Origin: Mycobacterium sp. D16Q13
GTDB lineage: Bacteria > Actinomycetota > Actinomycetes > Mycobacteriales > Mycobacteriaceae
NCBI RefSeq assembly: GCF_002013375.1
Contig: NZ_MAEW01000001.1
Span: 124,001 to 188,000, forward strand
Direction of reading: 5' to 3'
Length of the DNA: 64,000 bases
The position numbers were made by a program, and so were the translations under genes. The notes under the pieces are model-generated. The model had not been told where the DNA came from, did no database searches, and saw only the letters and a program-made list of their open reading frames with translations. The stretch's first letter is position 1, and each line of letters begins with the position of its first letter. This document shows positions 17,636 to 29,362 of this stretch, in pieces.

Positions 17636-18601
17636 TTACGAGGGCTTGAGCCCGGTGATCATCACGTTGTAGTACCAGCCCTTCGGCACCACGTGACGCC
17701 ACACGTTCTCGTCCACCCAGCTGAGCGCCTTCCAACCGCCGAACGCGAACTTCGCCCAGCCCCAGCCCAACTTGCCGGGCGGCACCGTCGACTCGAAGGT
17801 GCGCACCGGCCACCCCAGCATGGCCGCGGTGAATTCCTCACTCGCGGTCCGGACCGCGACGGCGCCGGCATTGCCGGCCATCTTCTCCAGATCTGCCGGA
17901 TCAAAGGTGTGCAGGTCAACGACCCATTCCAGGGCCGCGGCGCGAGAATTCTCGTCGAGCTCCTCCTGCGGACGCCGCCAGCTCTCCAGTCCGGGCAGCT
18001 TCATCGCCTGGACCGTGGCCTTCCACGTCAGATTCGCGAGCGCGCGAGCGTACAGATTCCCGACTGTGGTGGGCTCGCCGGCGAAGATGAACCGTCCACC
18101 CGGCTTGAGCACCCGCAGCACCTCGCGCAGCGACAGCTCGACATCGGGAATGTGGTGCAGCACGGCATGGCCGACCACCAAATCGAAGGTGTTGTCGTCG
18201 TACGGAATCCGCTCGGCATCGGCAACCCGGCCGTCGACGTCCAGGCCCAGCTCCTTGCCGGTACGGGTGGCGACCTTGACCATGCCCGGCGACAGATCGG
18301 TGACCGAACCACGGCGCGCGACGCCCGACTGCATCAGATTCAGCAGGAAGAAGCCGGTGCCACAGCCCAGCTCCAGGGCGCGGTCATAGGGCAGCTCGCG
18401 CTGGTCCTCGACAGGCACGATGGCATCGAACCGGCCGCGCGCGTAGTCGATGCAGCGCTGGTCGTACGAGATGGACCACTTCTCGTCGTAGGTCTCCGCT
18501 TCCCAGTCGTGATACAGGATCTGGGCGAGTTTGTTGTCCTCAAAAGCGGCAGCGACCTGCTCCGCAGTGGCCTTGGTCGTCGGCTCGGAAATCTCCGTCA
18601 T
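17636..18601 (-). CDS. class I SAM-dependent methyltransferase (Rv3038c-like)
   Basis: 321 residues with a textbook methyltransf_11 core: LELGCGTGFFLLNLM (motif I), VTDLSPGMVKVA, VADAERIPYDDNTFDLVVGHAVLHHIPDVE and VLRVLKPGGRFIFAGEP. The N-terminal extension (WEAETYDEKWSISYDQRCIDYARGRF) is typical of mycobacterial relatives. Substrate unknown. Located in the conserved Rv3037c-Rv3041c minus-strand run. Confidence 0.87.
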   Translation of the reverse strand: MTEISEPTTKATAEQVAAAFEDNKLAQILYHDWEAETYDEKWSISYDQRCIDYARGRFDAIVPVEDQRELPYDRALELGCGTGFFLLNLMQSGVARRGSVTDLSPGMVKVATRTGKELGLDVDGRVADAERIPYDDNTFDLVVGHAVLHHIPDVELSLREVLRVLKPGGRFIFAGEPTTVGNLYARALANLTWKATVQAMKLPGLESWRRPQEELDENSRAAALEWVVDLHTFDPADLEKMAGNAGAVAVRTASEEFTAAMLGWPVRTFESTVPPGKLGWGWAKFAFGGWKALSWVDENVWRHVVPKGWYYNVMITGLKPS

Positions 18602-18622
18602 GGCCGTCAGCCTAACGCCTGG

Positions 18623-19417
18623 TTAGGCTCCCCTGAACCGGGCCGTCCCCGGGCCGATCTCCAGCTGAGCGGCCACCCCGTCCGCACGATCCTGTGTCGC
18701 GAACACCTGGCAAAACAGCTCGCGTTCCCTGTCCAGTCCCCCGGCCAGCGGACTGTCGAAACCGTGATCGATTGCCTGCTTGGCGGCGGCGAGAGCCAGG
18801 GGCGGCCCGTCGACGAAGCGCCGGGCCCAGACAGCGGCCTCGGTGTACACGTCGTCAGGCGCCACCATCTGATCCAGGAGCCCCATCCGCAGGGCCTCCT
18901 TGGCGTCGACCAAGCGGCCGCTGAACACCATTTCCTTGGCCCGGCTCAAGCCCACCACGCGCGCCAACCGCACTGTCCCGCCACCGCCCGGGATCATGCC
19001 CGCCAAAATCTCCGGCGAACCCACCTTGACGTTGTCCCCCGCGATCCGCCAATCGGCTGCCAGCGCCAGCTCCAGGCCGCTGCCCAATGCGTATCCCGTG
19101 ATCGCGGCGATCGTGGGTTTGGTCAGCTCTGCCACCGCGGTCAACGCGGCCTGCCGGTCGCCGGCGCTGCGCGACATCTCGTCAGCGGTCAACTCCGATA
19201 GCTCGGCTAAATCATCACCAGTGCAAAAGATTTCATGTCCGCCGTAGACGATGACAACGCGGATGTCAGTGCGCGCGTTTGCCTCGGCGGCAGCCTGGGC
19301 GAGTTCGCGATACATCTGACGGGTCAGGGCGTTGGTGGGCGGACGCGACAGCGCGATGGTGCCAATGCCGGGATACTCGGGCGCAGTACGTACCGAGACG
19401 AATTCGGGTTCGGTCAT
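18623..19417 (-). CDS. echA17: enoyl-CoA hydratase/isomerase family protein (EchA17-like)
   Basis: 264 residues of the crotonase fold: ALSRPPTNALTRQMYRELAQAA, the oxyanion-hole segment HEIFCTGDDLAEL, AITGYALGSGLELALAADWRI and GSPEILAGMIPGGGGTVRLARVVG. Predicted to hydrate or isomerise enoyl-CoA thioesters in fatty-acid degradation. The start at MTEPEF was selected because its ATG overlaps the stop of the upstream Nudix gene (ATGA), which indicates coupling. Position matches Rv3039c. Confidence 0.87.
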   Translation of the reverse strand: MTEPEFVSVRTAPEYPGIGTIALSRPPTNALTRQMYRELAQAAAEANARTDIRVVIVYGGHEIFCTGDDLAELSELTADEMSRSAGDRQAALTAVAELTKPTIAAITGYALGSGLELALAADWRIAGDNVKVGSPEILAGMIPGGGGTVRLARVVGLSRAKEMVFSGRLVDAKEALRMGLLDQMVAPDDVYTEAAVWARRFVDGPPLALAAAKQAIDHGFDSPLAGGLDRERELFCQVFATQDRADGVAAQLEIGPGTARFRGA

Positions 19418-20262
19418 GCCAGCTCCGGCCCGGTTGACTCGGGGATCTCCACGGCCCCCTGCCGGGCGGCCTCGTAGCGGTCCACATCGTCGAACTGGAC
19501 GAACCATCGGCCGTCCTGCTCCGTCAAGATCGGCATGATCGGAGCGATGTGTCGCGCCGACGCCAGCACCTCCGAGACCGTCGCACCGGACGAGGACACG
19601 GCGTCAAGCTGCGACCAGGTGGGCGGAAGCAGAAAGCTGCGTCGCTCGGTAAAAGCCGATATCGCGGCGTCGGGGGTCTGCCAACCCGAGGCGACGGCCT
19701 CGGTGTTGTCTCCGTCGGCGTCCTGCCCCGACGGCAATGCCGCGACGAAGAAGAAGGTGTCGTAGCGACGCGGCTCTGCCTCGGGGGTGATCCAGTTGGC
19801 CCACGGCCGCAGCAGGTCAGCCCGCAGAAAAAGCCCCTCATGCTGCAGGAACTCGCCGAAGGACAGCGTCTTGTCGGAGAGGTCGCGGCGGGCCTGGCGG
19901 TAAGCGGCCGCGTCCCGCACGATCTCGGCCTCCGAGGTGCCCGCGAACAGCACCCCACACTCCTCGAAGGTCTCGCGGGCGGCGGCACACACCAATGCCG
20001 ACGCCAGCTCCGGCGACACACCGAACCGCTGCGCCCACCAGTCGACATCCGGGCCCACCCACGGCAGGTCGGCACGCAAGTCGCGGGAGTCCACTCCACC
20101 GCCCGGGAACACGGTCATCCCACCGGCAAAGGCCATGGCGTTATCGCGGCGCATCAGAAACGCCTCGACGCCGATTCCGCCGTCGCGAATGAGCACGACG
20201 GTGGCCGCGGGTTTCGGCTGCGCTGGATTGTTCGGGGCTGGATCGTTGGGGGTTGGTGTCAT
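19414..20262 (-). CDS. Nudix hydrolase (Rv3040c-like)
   Basis: 282 residues. A split Nudix signature is visible: GGMTVFPGGGVDSRD, then, after an unusually long insertion, AARETFEECGVLFAG (RE-x2-EE-x-G). This arrangement is that of the NUDT7/NUDT19-like branch, several members of which hydrolyse CoA derivatives. The first 20 residues are Pro/Asn-rich and disordered. It is coupled by an ATGA overlap to the enoyl-CoA hydratase gene, which would suit a CoA-related substrate; that is inference. Confidence 0.82.
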   Translation of the reverse strand: MTPTPNDPAPNNPAQPKPAATVVLIRDGGIGVEAFLMRRDNAMAFAGGMTVFPGGGVDSRDLRADLPWVGPDVDWWAQRFGVSPELASALVCAAARETFEECGVLFAGTSEAEIVRDAAAYRQARRDLSDKTLSFGEFLQHEGLFLRADLLRPWANWITPEAEPRRYDTFFFVAALPSGQDADGDNTEAVASGWQTPDAAISAFTERRSFLLPPTWSQLDAVSSSGATVSEVLASARHIAPIMPILTEQDGRWFVQFDDVDRYEAARQGAVEIPESTGPELA

Positions 20263-20289
20263 CGAGGAGGGCTCCTTAAACTTTGCGCG

Positions 20290-21132
20290 CTAATGCGCCC
20301 GGTGGGCTGCCCGGGCCCGGGCACGTCGCGCGAAGTAGCGCCCGTCGATCATCTCAACCACGATCGACTGACCGAACGCGCGGGACAGGTTCTCGCTGGT
20401 CATCACATCCGCCAGCAGGCCCTGAGCGACAACCTCGCCCTCGGACAGCAACAACGCATGGCTGAAACCAGGCGGGATCTCCTCCACATGGTGGGTCACC
20501 AAAACCATCGCGGGTGCATCCGGGTCGGCGGCAAGCTCACCCAGCCGCGCCACGAGTTCCTCACGCCCGCCCAGATCCAGCCCGGCGGCAGGCTCGTCGA
20601 GGAGCAGCAGCTCGGGATCGGTCATCAATGCACGCGCGATGAGCACTCGTTTGCGCTCACCCTCGGACAGCGTCCCGTAGGTGCGTTCGGCCAGATGCTC
20701 GGCGCCGAGGGTCTCGAGCATGTCCACCGCACGAGCGGTGTCGATCTCCTCGTACTCCTCGCGCCACCGCCCCAGCACCGCGTATCCGGCCGAGACCACC
20801 AGGTCACGGACCACTTCGTTATCCGGTATCCGCTGCGCGAGCGCGGCCGAGCTCAGACCGATCCGCGCCTTGAGCTCCGTGACATCGACGCGCCCCAATC
20901 GCTCACCCAGGATGGCCGCGTGACCTGATGTGGGGTGCTCCATGGCAGCCGCGATCCGCAGCAACGATGTCTTGCCGGCTCCGTTGGGACCGACAACCAC
21001 CCACCGCTCGTCCAGCTCGACCGACCAGGTGACCGGGCCTACCAACACCTTGCGATTGCGCCGCAAGAGGACATCGCGGAAATCGAGCAGAAGGTCCGGA
21101 TCAATTTCGGCCACGGGGCCATCGTGCCGCAT
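20290..21132 (-). CDS. ABC transporter ATP-binding protein (Rv3041c-like)
   Basis: 280-residue single nucleotide-binding domain: Walker A VVGPNGAGKTSLLR, Q-loop region ARIGLSSAALAQRI, signature LSEGERKRVLIARAL, Walker B LLLLDEPAAGLD and the switch His in LVTHHVEEI. No permease gene is adjacent. The conserved mycobacterial orthologue also stands alone. It lies 27 bases upstream of the Nudix gene in the same direction. The start ATG 21132 lacks a clear Shine-Dalgarno site; GTG 12-15 bases further in is an alternative. Confidence 0.85.
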   Translation of the reverse strand: MRHDGPVAEIDPDLLLDFRDVLLRRNRKVLVGPVTWSVELDERWVVVGPNGAGKTSLLRIAAAMEHPTSGHAAILGERLGRVDVTELKARIGLSSAALAQRIPDNEVVRDLVVSAGYAVLGRWREEYEEIDTARAVDMLETLGAEHLAERTYGTLSEGERKRVLIARALMTDPELLLLDEPAAGLDLGGREELVARLGELAADPDAPAMVLVTHHVEEIPPGFSHALLLSEGEVVAQGLLADVMTSENLSRAFGQSIVVEMIDGRYFARRARARAAHRAH

Positions 21133-21252
21133 CGAGCCCGGCGAGCGGCGAGCGGGAGCCATCTCCCGAGCCGTCCCGACCATGCGCCCGGGCTTCCATC
21201 GCGTATCCTCATCCATACGTCAGCAAGCTCGGAAGGAATTCTAGGCAACGAT

Positions 21253-21999
21253 ATGACAAACGATCTTGATCCGGATCCCTACCTGGACACGGTGCACAGT
21301 ATCGGGCTTGCTAACCATCGACTCATCGCCCAGCTCGATGCCGAAGCGAGTCGAATCCAGCAACGTGCAGCTCACGGCGAGGATCGGTCCTGGGTATGGG
21401 ATGACCTCAAGGCGTGGCGTCGCCGGGTCGACGCCTTCCAGTCTCAGCTGCGCCGCGACACGACGGCCCTGGGCCGCTTGATCGATGCCAACCGGCGAAT
21501 CCAAGGATCAGATAGTGCGGAAGATAATCGCACATCAAAACTTGATTCCTCGGCCGATAGCAACCGCAGCGCCCTCTACCCCTTCAAAGATCCGCGATCG
21601 CAAGAGGAATTCGTCGCCAGACTTAACCGGGTGTTCGCGGTGCTGCACACGCCCGGCCGCGGCCCGTATTCCAACAGCGAATTCTTAGTGTTCATGCGGA
21701 CCGGGGGTACCGTAGTCTCAGCGCCTTATCTGTCACAGTTGCGGAACGGGCAGCGGGGACGTCCATCCCTCCAGGCGCTGGAGAGCATCGCGCACGCTTT
21801 CCGCATCGACGTCCGTTACTTCACCGATAGTGGCTACGCGGACGAGCTGGATGAGGATTTGACCACTCTCGAGCTCGCCCAGAACGAAGCGGTGGCCGAG
21901 CTGACGTCCGCACTGATCGACCTCCCGGACGCCCTTCGCGAGCAGTTACTCATCGACGCCGAGTCATTCGACCGGCGCAATCAGGCCGCCACATCCTGA
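21253..21999 (+). CDS. EspR-like DNA-binding regulator with long N-terminal extension
   Basis: 248 residues. Residues about 117-190 closely resemble EspR, the mycobacterial nucleoid regulator of ESX-1: EFVARLNRVFAVLHTPGRGPYSNSEF, SAPYLSQLRNGQRGRPSLQALESIAHAFRI, then DVRYFTDSGYADELDEDL. EspR itself is about 132 residues; this protein adds about 110 N-terminal residues that are charged and coiled-coil-like (LIAQLDAEASRIQQRAAHGED, RRRVDAFQSQLRRDT). It probably binds DNA as a dimer of dimers or bridges sites. Its 3' end overlaps the convergent yczE gene by 19 bases. No ESX locus is in the window. Confidence 0.82.
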   Translation: MTNDLDPDPYLDTVHSIGLANHRLIAQLDAEASRIQQRAAHGEDRSWVWDDLKAWRRRVDAFQSQLRRDTTALGRLIDANRRIQGSDSAEDNRTSKLDSSADSNRSALYPFKDPRSQEEFVARLNRVFAVLHTPGRGPYSNSEFLVFMRTGGTVVSAPYLSQLRNGQRGRPSLQALESIAHAFRIDVRYFTDSGYADELDEDLTTLELAQNEAVAELTSALIDLPDALREQLLIDAESFDRRNQAATS

Positions 22000-22673
22000 G
22001 GTGACTTCGCCGGCACGACAGCCGCGGAGTTGTCGCGTTGCGTGCTCAACACCGCACCCCAGCCACTGACGGCCAGTAGTCGCCGGGGCGTAAGCCGCAG
22101 CACCACCTGAATGAGTGGCCCGATCCCCAGCGCGTAAAGCAGGGTCCCCACGCCCACATTCCCGCCGAGCAGCCAACCCGTCGCCACCACGATGACCTCG
22201 ATGGTGGTCCGGATCAGCCGCACCGATCGGCCGGTGCGATGAACCAGTCCAGTTGTCAGTCCATCACGCGGCCCCGGCCCCAACCCGGCACCGACGTACA
22301 GCACCGTGGCAATCGCATTCAGCAGCACACCGCCGACCAGAAACCCCACCCGCACGGCCATCGCCGAGGGGGCGGGCAGCCAGGCCAGCGTGGAATCGAC
22401 AGCGACGGCGATGACGACAATGTTGGCGATCGTCCCCACACCCGGCTTGTTACGCAACGGAATCCACGCGAGTAGTACGACGACGCCGGTCACCGCCGAG
22501 GCCAGCCCGATGCTCATCCCGGTACGCATGGAGAGCCCCTGATGGAATACGTCCCACGGGTCCAGCCCGAGCCCCGCGCGCACCATGAGCGCCATCGAGA
22601 ACCCGTACAGGTACAGGCCCACCAGCAGGGCCGTACCGCGCGCACTCCAACCAATCCATTTCCCGGTCACCAT
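21981..22673 (-). CDS. yczE: YczE/YitT-family integral membrane protein
   Basis: 230 residues, mostly hydrophobic, about six predicted membrane segments. Family motifs: GFSMALMVRAGLGLDPWDVFHQGLS near the N-terminus and LYVGAGLGPGPRDGLTTGL in the second half, both characteristic of YczE. Start at ATG 22673 is preferred; a TTG at 22706 would lie inside the shared operator. Divergent from a MocR-type regulator of the YczR group, the established genomic partner of yczE. The transported substrate is unknown. Confidence 0.85.
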   Translation of the reverse strand: MVTGKWIGWSARGTALLVGLYLYGFSMALMVRAGLGLDPWDVFHQGLSMRTGMSIGLASAVTGVVVLLAWIPLRNKPGVGTIANIVVIAVAVDSTLAWLPAPSAMAVRVGFLVGGVLLNAIATVLYVGAGLGPGPRDGLTTGLVHRTGRSVRLIRTTIEVIVVATGWLLGGNVGVGTLLYALGIGPLIQVVLRLTPRRLLAVSGWGAVLSTQRDNSAAVVPAKSPQDVAA

Positions 22674-22688
22674 CCGAGTTTCTCGGCC

Positions 22689-22729
22689 AACTGGCTTGTC
22701 TTTCAATAGCCAGTTGAGTCACACTGGCT
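22689..22729. promoter_or_regulatory. MocR operator: three AACTGGCT-type half-sites
   Basis: Three copies of one half-site: AACTGGCT at 22689-22696, its inverse AGCCAGTT at 22708-22715, and ACTGGCT at 22723-22729. The first and second form a perfect 8-base inverted repeat with an 11-base spacer; the second and third a 7-base one with an 8-base spacer. The last ends 3 bases before the MocR start codon. The array sits between MocR and yczE and is the obvious binding site for the MocR product. Confidence 0.75.
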
Positions 22730-22732
22730 TTT

Positions 22733-24181
22733 ATGTCTGATCGCGTGGTTATCGCCGACACCCTGGCCCGCCACCTCGGCCAATGGCGCACCGCGGGCTC
22801 TGCGGGCCCCGCGTACGGAGCACTGGCGGACGCGATCCGGCTACTCGTCATCGACGGGCGGCTGCCGCTCGGCGCCCGCATCCCCAGCGAACGAGCGTTG
22901 GCGAGCGCGCTGCACGTCAGCCGTACCACTGTCACCGCCGCATACGCCGAACTGCGCGAGAACGGATACCTGCGTGGCCGCCAGGGGGCGCGCAGCACCA
23001 CCGCTCTGCCCGGCCCCGACCGATCGCATTCGGCCACAACGGGATTAGCCAGCGCGATGATCGACCTGCAAAATGCCGCTACCTCCGCACCGGCTGCCGC
23101 GGTTCTTGAGGCGTACCAGCTGGCCCTGACAAAACTGCCGACCCACCTTCGGGGAATCGGTCATGAATTGGTAGGCATTCCGGAGCTGCGCCCCCGTATC
23201 GCCGAACACTTCTCACGACGCGGCCTGCCCACCGCAGAGGACCAGATTATGGTGACGTGCGGTGCCCAGCAGGCCATCGCACTACTCCTCGGCGCCTTCG
23301 TGGAGCCCGGCGACAGAGTCCTGGTGGAGCAGCCGAGCTACCACGGTGCGCTGGATGCGATCACCCAACGTGGCGCACGCCCTGTCCCGGTACCGATGCA
23401 CACCCACGAACGCGAGTCGGGCTGGGATATGACCGGCATGGAGACCACTATCCGTCAAACGGCCCCAAACCTGGCCTACCTGGTGCTGGACAACCACAAC
23501 CCCACCGGCCTCACCATGCCGCTTTCACAGCGAAAGGCATTGGCGGACATCATCTCCCAGACTAGAACCCGGACCGTGGTCGACGAGTCGCTCGTGGGAT
23601 CCTGGCACCAGGCACCCACGCCCGCACCGATGGCCTCGCTGGTAGCGCGTCCCGATCTGGTGGTCACCATCGGGTCCATGTCAAAATCGTTCTGGGGCGG
23701 CATGCGCGTCGGTTGGATTCGCGCCGACCGCACCACCATCGCCCGGCTCGCTGCCGTGCGCTCGGCCATGGACACCGGCACACCGATCCTCGAACAGCTG
23801 GCCGCCGCCGAGCTGCTGGAACGCGCAGACGAGGTGGAGGCCACGCAACGGGAGACCCTTCGCGCACGGCGCGCCCTGGTGGTGGCCGAGTTGCACCGGC
23901 GACTTCCCGATTGGGAGCTGCAGGAAGCCGAAGGCGGACTGTGTATCTGGGCCCGACTGCCCGCTCCGATGAGTACCGCACTCGCTGCGGCCGCTGCGCG
24001 CCTCGGGGTCCGCATTGCCGCCGGCCCACGGTTCGGGGTCGGCGGTTCGCTGGAACGTTTTGTGCGGGTGCCCTTCACCCAGCACGACGATCAGTTGTTG
24101 CGCGGAGTGGAGCTCCTCGCCCAGGCCTGGCACACCGTGACTGGCGCTGCACCGCTTGCTGATTCGGCGATGGTGGGCTGA
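22733..24181 (+). CDS. yczR: MocR-type regulator (GntR HTH plus aminotransferase-like domain), YczR group
   Basis: 482 residues. The N-terminal GntR winged helix is LADAIRLLVIDGRLPLGARIPSERALASALHVSRTTV. A fold-type I PLP domain follows, with HNPTGLTMP and the probable PLP-binding lysine in TIGSMSKSFWGGMRVGW. Divergent from yczE, which is the defining neighbourhood of the YczR subgroup. PLP or a vitamin B6 derivative is the expected effector by analogy with PdxR and GabR. No Shine-Dalgarno sequence is evident before ATG 22733. Confidence 0.87.
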   Translation: MSDRVVIADTLARHLGQWRTAGSAGPAYGALADAIRLLVIDGRLPLGARIPSERALASALHVSRTTVTAAYAELRENGYLRGRQGARSTTALPGPDRSHSATTGLASAMIDLQNAATSAPAAAVLEAYQLALTKLPTHLRGIGHELVGIPELRPRIAEHFSRRGLPTAEDQIMVTCGAQQAIALLLGAFVEPGDRVLVEQPSYHGALDAITQRGARPVPVPMHTHERESGWDMTGMETTIRQTAPNLAYLVLDNHNPTGLTMPLSQRKALADIISQTRTRTVVDESLVGSWHQAPTPAPMASLVARPDLVVTIGSMSKSFWGGMRVGWIRADRTTIARLAAVRSAMDTGTPILEQLAAAELLERADEVEATQRETLRARRALVVAELHRRLPDWELQEAEGGLCIWARLPAPMSTALAAAAARLGVRIAAGPRFGVGGSLERFVRVPFTQHDDQLLRGVELLAQAWHTVTGAAPLADSAMVG

Positions 24182-24193
24182 CCCACGCGCCTC

Positions 24194-27214
<3,021 letters not shown>

Positions 27215-27346
27215 CTAGCCCGCGCCACCCCCGATCGTGGAGCGGGTCCTACAGAGAGTCGTACTTGGGGTTGATTACCATCCGCGCGACCGTGGTCGAA
27301 GCGTCCTACCCGCGTGTTCGCGACCCCGCGCGGTAAGTTCAACCGG

Positions 27347-28387
27347 GTGCAGACAGCGAGGTTCTGGGGCGCTGCCGTGATGTCGGCAGCACTGGTGACG
27401 GTGACGGTATCCGGCTGTACGGAGAAACCCACCAACGAGACCCCGAGCACCCTGGCCACCAGCACCACGAAGATCGCCGGCGCGGGTGTGTTGGGCAATG
27501 CACGCAAGCCCGACGAGTCCTGCGCCAAGGATCCGGCGGCTGTCGACTCCGCCGCACCGCGCGAGGTGCGGCACGCCCAGGGCGAGACCGAGGTGCCCGA
27601 GGACGCCAAACGCATCGTGGTCCTCGACGCCGGCGCCATCGACACGCTGTGTGCACTGGGACTGCAGGATCGCATCGTCGGAGTGGCACTGGCCGACCGC
27701 GCGACGTCTCCCCCGTCCTACCTGGGCACCGTGGTCCATGACCTGCCGTCAGTCGGTCCGATGGCATCTCCGGACCTGGCCAAGATCGGTGCCGCCAAAC
27801 CCGATCTCATCCTGAGCTCGGTGGGCGAACAGAATTCCTACCTCGACCTGAGCGCCATCGCGCCCACCGTGATCGTGTCCGGCCATGATCTGGCCGAGCA
27901 CGTCCAGCTGGTGGGTAAGGCCACCAGGCGGACCGCCGACACCGACAAGCTGTGGTCGGGCTTCGTCGATGCCGCCAAGAAGGTGGGCCGCGAGAACGAC
28001 GCCACACATTTCCAGGCCTCAATAGTCCAGTTCACCGATCAGACGGTGCGGGTGTACGGCGCCAACAACTTCCCGGCTTCGGTACTCGCCACCGTGGGAC
28101 TGGATCGCCCTGCCACCCAACGGTTTACCGACACTCCGTTCATCGAGATCAGCGCCGAAGACTTCTCGGCAGTCGAGGGCGACATCGTCTACGTCTCGTT
28201 TACCAGCCCGTCGGCCAGGGATCGGGCTGCCCGGATTTTCGGCACCAAGCCCTGGAGGGCGCTCGGCGCCACACGAGACAACCGGGTGTTCGCGGTCAAC
28301 AACGAGGTCTGGCAGACCGGGGATGGAATTGTCGCGGCCCGCGGGATTCTGGACGACTTGCAGTGGGTCAACGCACCCATCAACTAG
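27347..28387 (+). CDS. fecB: FecB-type periplasmic binding lipoprotein
   Basis: 346 residues from GTG 27347 (another GTG at 27314 is possible). Signal peptide with lipobox (LVTVTVSGC) predicts a lipid-anchored substrate-binding protein. The mature chain has the class III binding-protein layout: RIVVLDAGAIDTLCALGLQDRIVGV, PDLAKIGAAKPDLILSS and APTVIVSG. Orthologue of Rv3044 (FecB), reported to bind haem/siderophore-type ligands and implicated in envelope integrity. Divergent from ctaD with about 190 bases between. Confidence 0.85.
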   Translation: MQTARFWGAAVMSAALVTVTVSGCTEKPTNETPSTLATSTTKIAGAGVLGNARKPDESCAKDPAAVDSAAPREVRHAQGETEVPEDAKRIVVLDAGAIDTLCALGLQDRIVGVALADRATSPPSYLGTVVHDLPSVGPMASPDLAKIGAAKPDLILSSVGEQNSYLDLSAIAPTVIVSGHDLAEHVQLVGKATRRTADTDKLWSGFVDAAKKVGRENDATHFQASIVQFTDQTVRVYGANNFPASVLATVGLDRPATQRFTDTPFIEISAEDFSAVEGDIVYVSFTSPSARDRAARIFGTKPWRALGATRDNRVFAVNNEVWQTGDGIVAARGILDDLQWVNAPIN

Positions 28388-28439
28388 ATCTCCCAGTCGG
28401 CCCGCACCCACCCATCGCCCCAGGCGCTACGCTCCCGGC

Positions 28440-28718
28440 ATGTACCACGTACTGCAGCTGACCTATACCCAACCGCTCGACGTCGTGGACGGTGTCCGCC
28501 CCGCACACCTGGAGTGGCTCGACGGCGAGATCGCGGCAGGCAATCTGCTGATCAGCGGCCGCAACGAGGCAGGTACCGGCGGCGTGCTGGTCACCGGCGA
28601 CATCAGCGCACAGGACGCCGAGGCCCTGATCACCGCCGATCCGTACACCACGGCCGGGGTTGCCGAGTACACCCGAATTGGATTCAACGCTGGACGCAAA
28701 GCCGAGATAATCCCGTGA
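28440..28718 (+). CDS. YCII-domain protein
   Basis: 92-residue protein with the YciI fold: MYHVLQLTYTQPLDVVD, RPAHLEWLDGEIAAGNLLISGR and EALITADPYTTAGVAEYTRIGF, including the conserved His and Asp of the family. YciI-like proteins resemble muconolactone isomerase; most have no known activity. Overlaps the next gene by 4 bases (GTGA). Confidence 0.82.
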   Translation: MYHVLQLTYTQPLDVVDGVRPAHLEWLDGEIAAGNLLISGRNEAGTGGVLVTGDISAQDAEALITADPYTTAGVAEYTRIGFNAGRKAEIIP

Positions 28719-29227
28719 GCGACAAGGGTTTTCCAGAGAATCGCTGGGGCAATCCCGACAGCGCGCTGTCCCGGGCCGCCGCCAAGTTCGCCGCCACCAA
28801 ACCGGGGTCGTGGACCATCCGCAAGTTGACCCCCCTGGACCGGGCCGTCATGGAGCGCACCGGCAGCCGGTACACCGTGCTGGGCCCGTTGGGTTTGTCG
28901 ACGCTGCTGCTCACCACGACCGGGCGCAAGTCTGGCCAGCCGCGGGTCTCCCCGCTGCTGTATCTCCACGATGGCGATCGGATCGCACTAGTGGGCAGCA
29001 ATTTCGGCCAGGAGAAGCACCCGGCGTGGACCACCAATTTGCTCGCCGATCCGCGCGCCAAGGTGACACTGGCCGGCCAGACCATCGATGTGGTCGCGAC
29101 CCTCGCGCAGGGCGCCGAGCGCGACGACTACTACCGGCGCTTCGAGGCGATGCTCGAGGTCTATTCCGCCTACAAGGGCCGCACCGGACGCGAGATCAGA
29201 GTTTTCATCCTGGAACGCGCCACCTAA
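28715..29227 (+). CDS. F420-binding nitroreductase-family (Ddn-like) protein
   Basis: 170 residues. Contains LLLTTTGRKSGQPRVSPLLYLHDGDRIALVGSNFGQEKHPAWTTNLLADPRA, the core signature of deazaflavin-dependent reductases, with the N-terminal helix VMERTGSRYTVLGP. Second such protein in the window (the other is at 13.9 kb) and clearly of a different subgroup. GTG start overlaps the YCII gene stop. It probably reduces a quinone or unsaturated lipid with F420H2; the substrate is not determined. Confidence 0.85.
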   Translation: MSDKGFPENRWGNPDSALSRAAAKFAATKPGSWTIRKLTPLDRAVMERTGSRYTVLGPLGLSTLLLTTTGRKSGQPRVSPLLYLHDGDRIALVGSNFGQEKHPAWTTNLLADPRAKVTLAGQTIDVVATLAQGAERDDYYRRFEAMLEVYSAYKGRTGREIRVFILERAT

Positions 29228-29362
29228 AGCTATTCGTTACAGACAGTATCCGTACCTCCAGTACTAGTTCTGAACTGGGACTTTAGAATCAGTTTGCCCT
29301 AAAGGTCTCCATTTTTGCTCCAATTGGGCTAACGTTCCCCGCAGTCCGCGGAAGGATGGAAC

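Noticed and set aside
17693..19201. 502-codon plus-strand open frame
   Set aside because: Antisense to the methyltransferase and enoyl-CoA hydratase genes, which have clear motifs.
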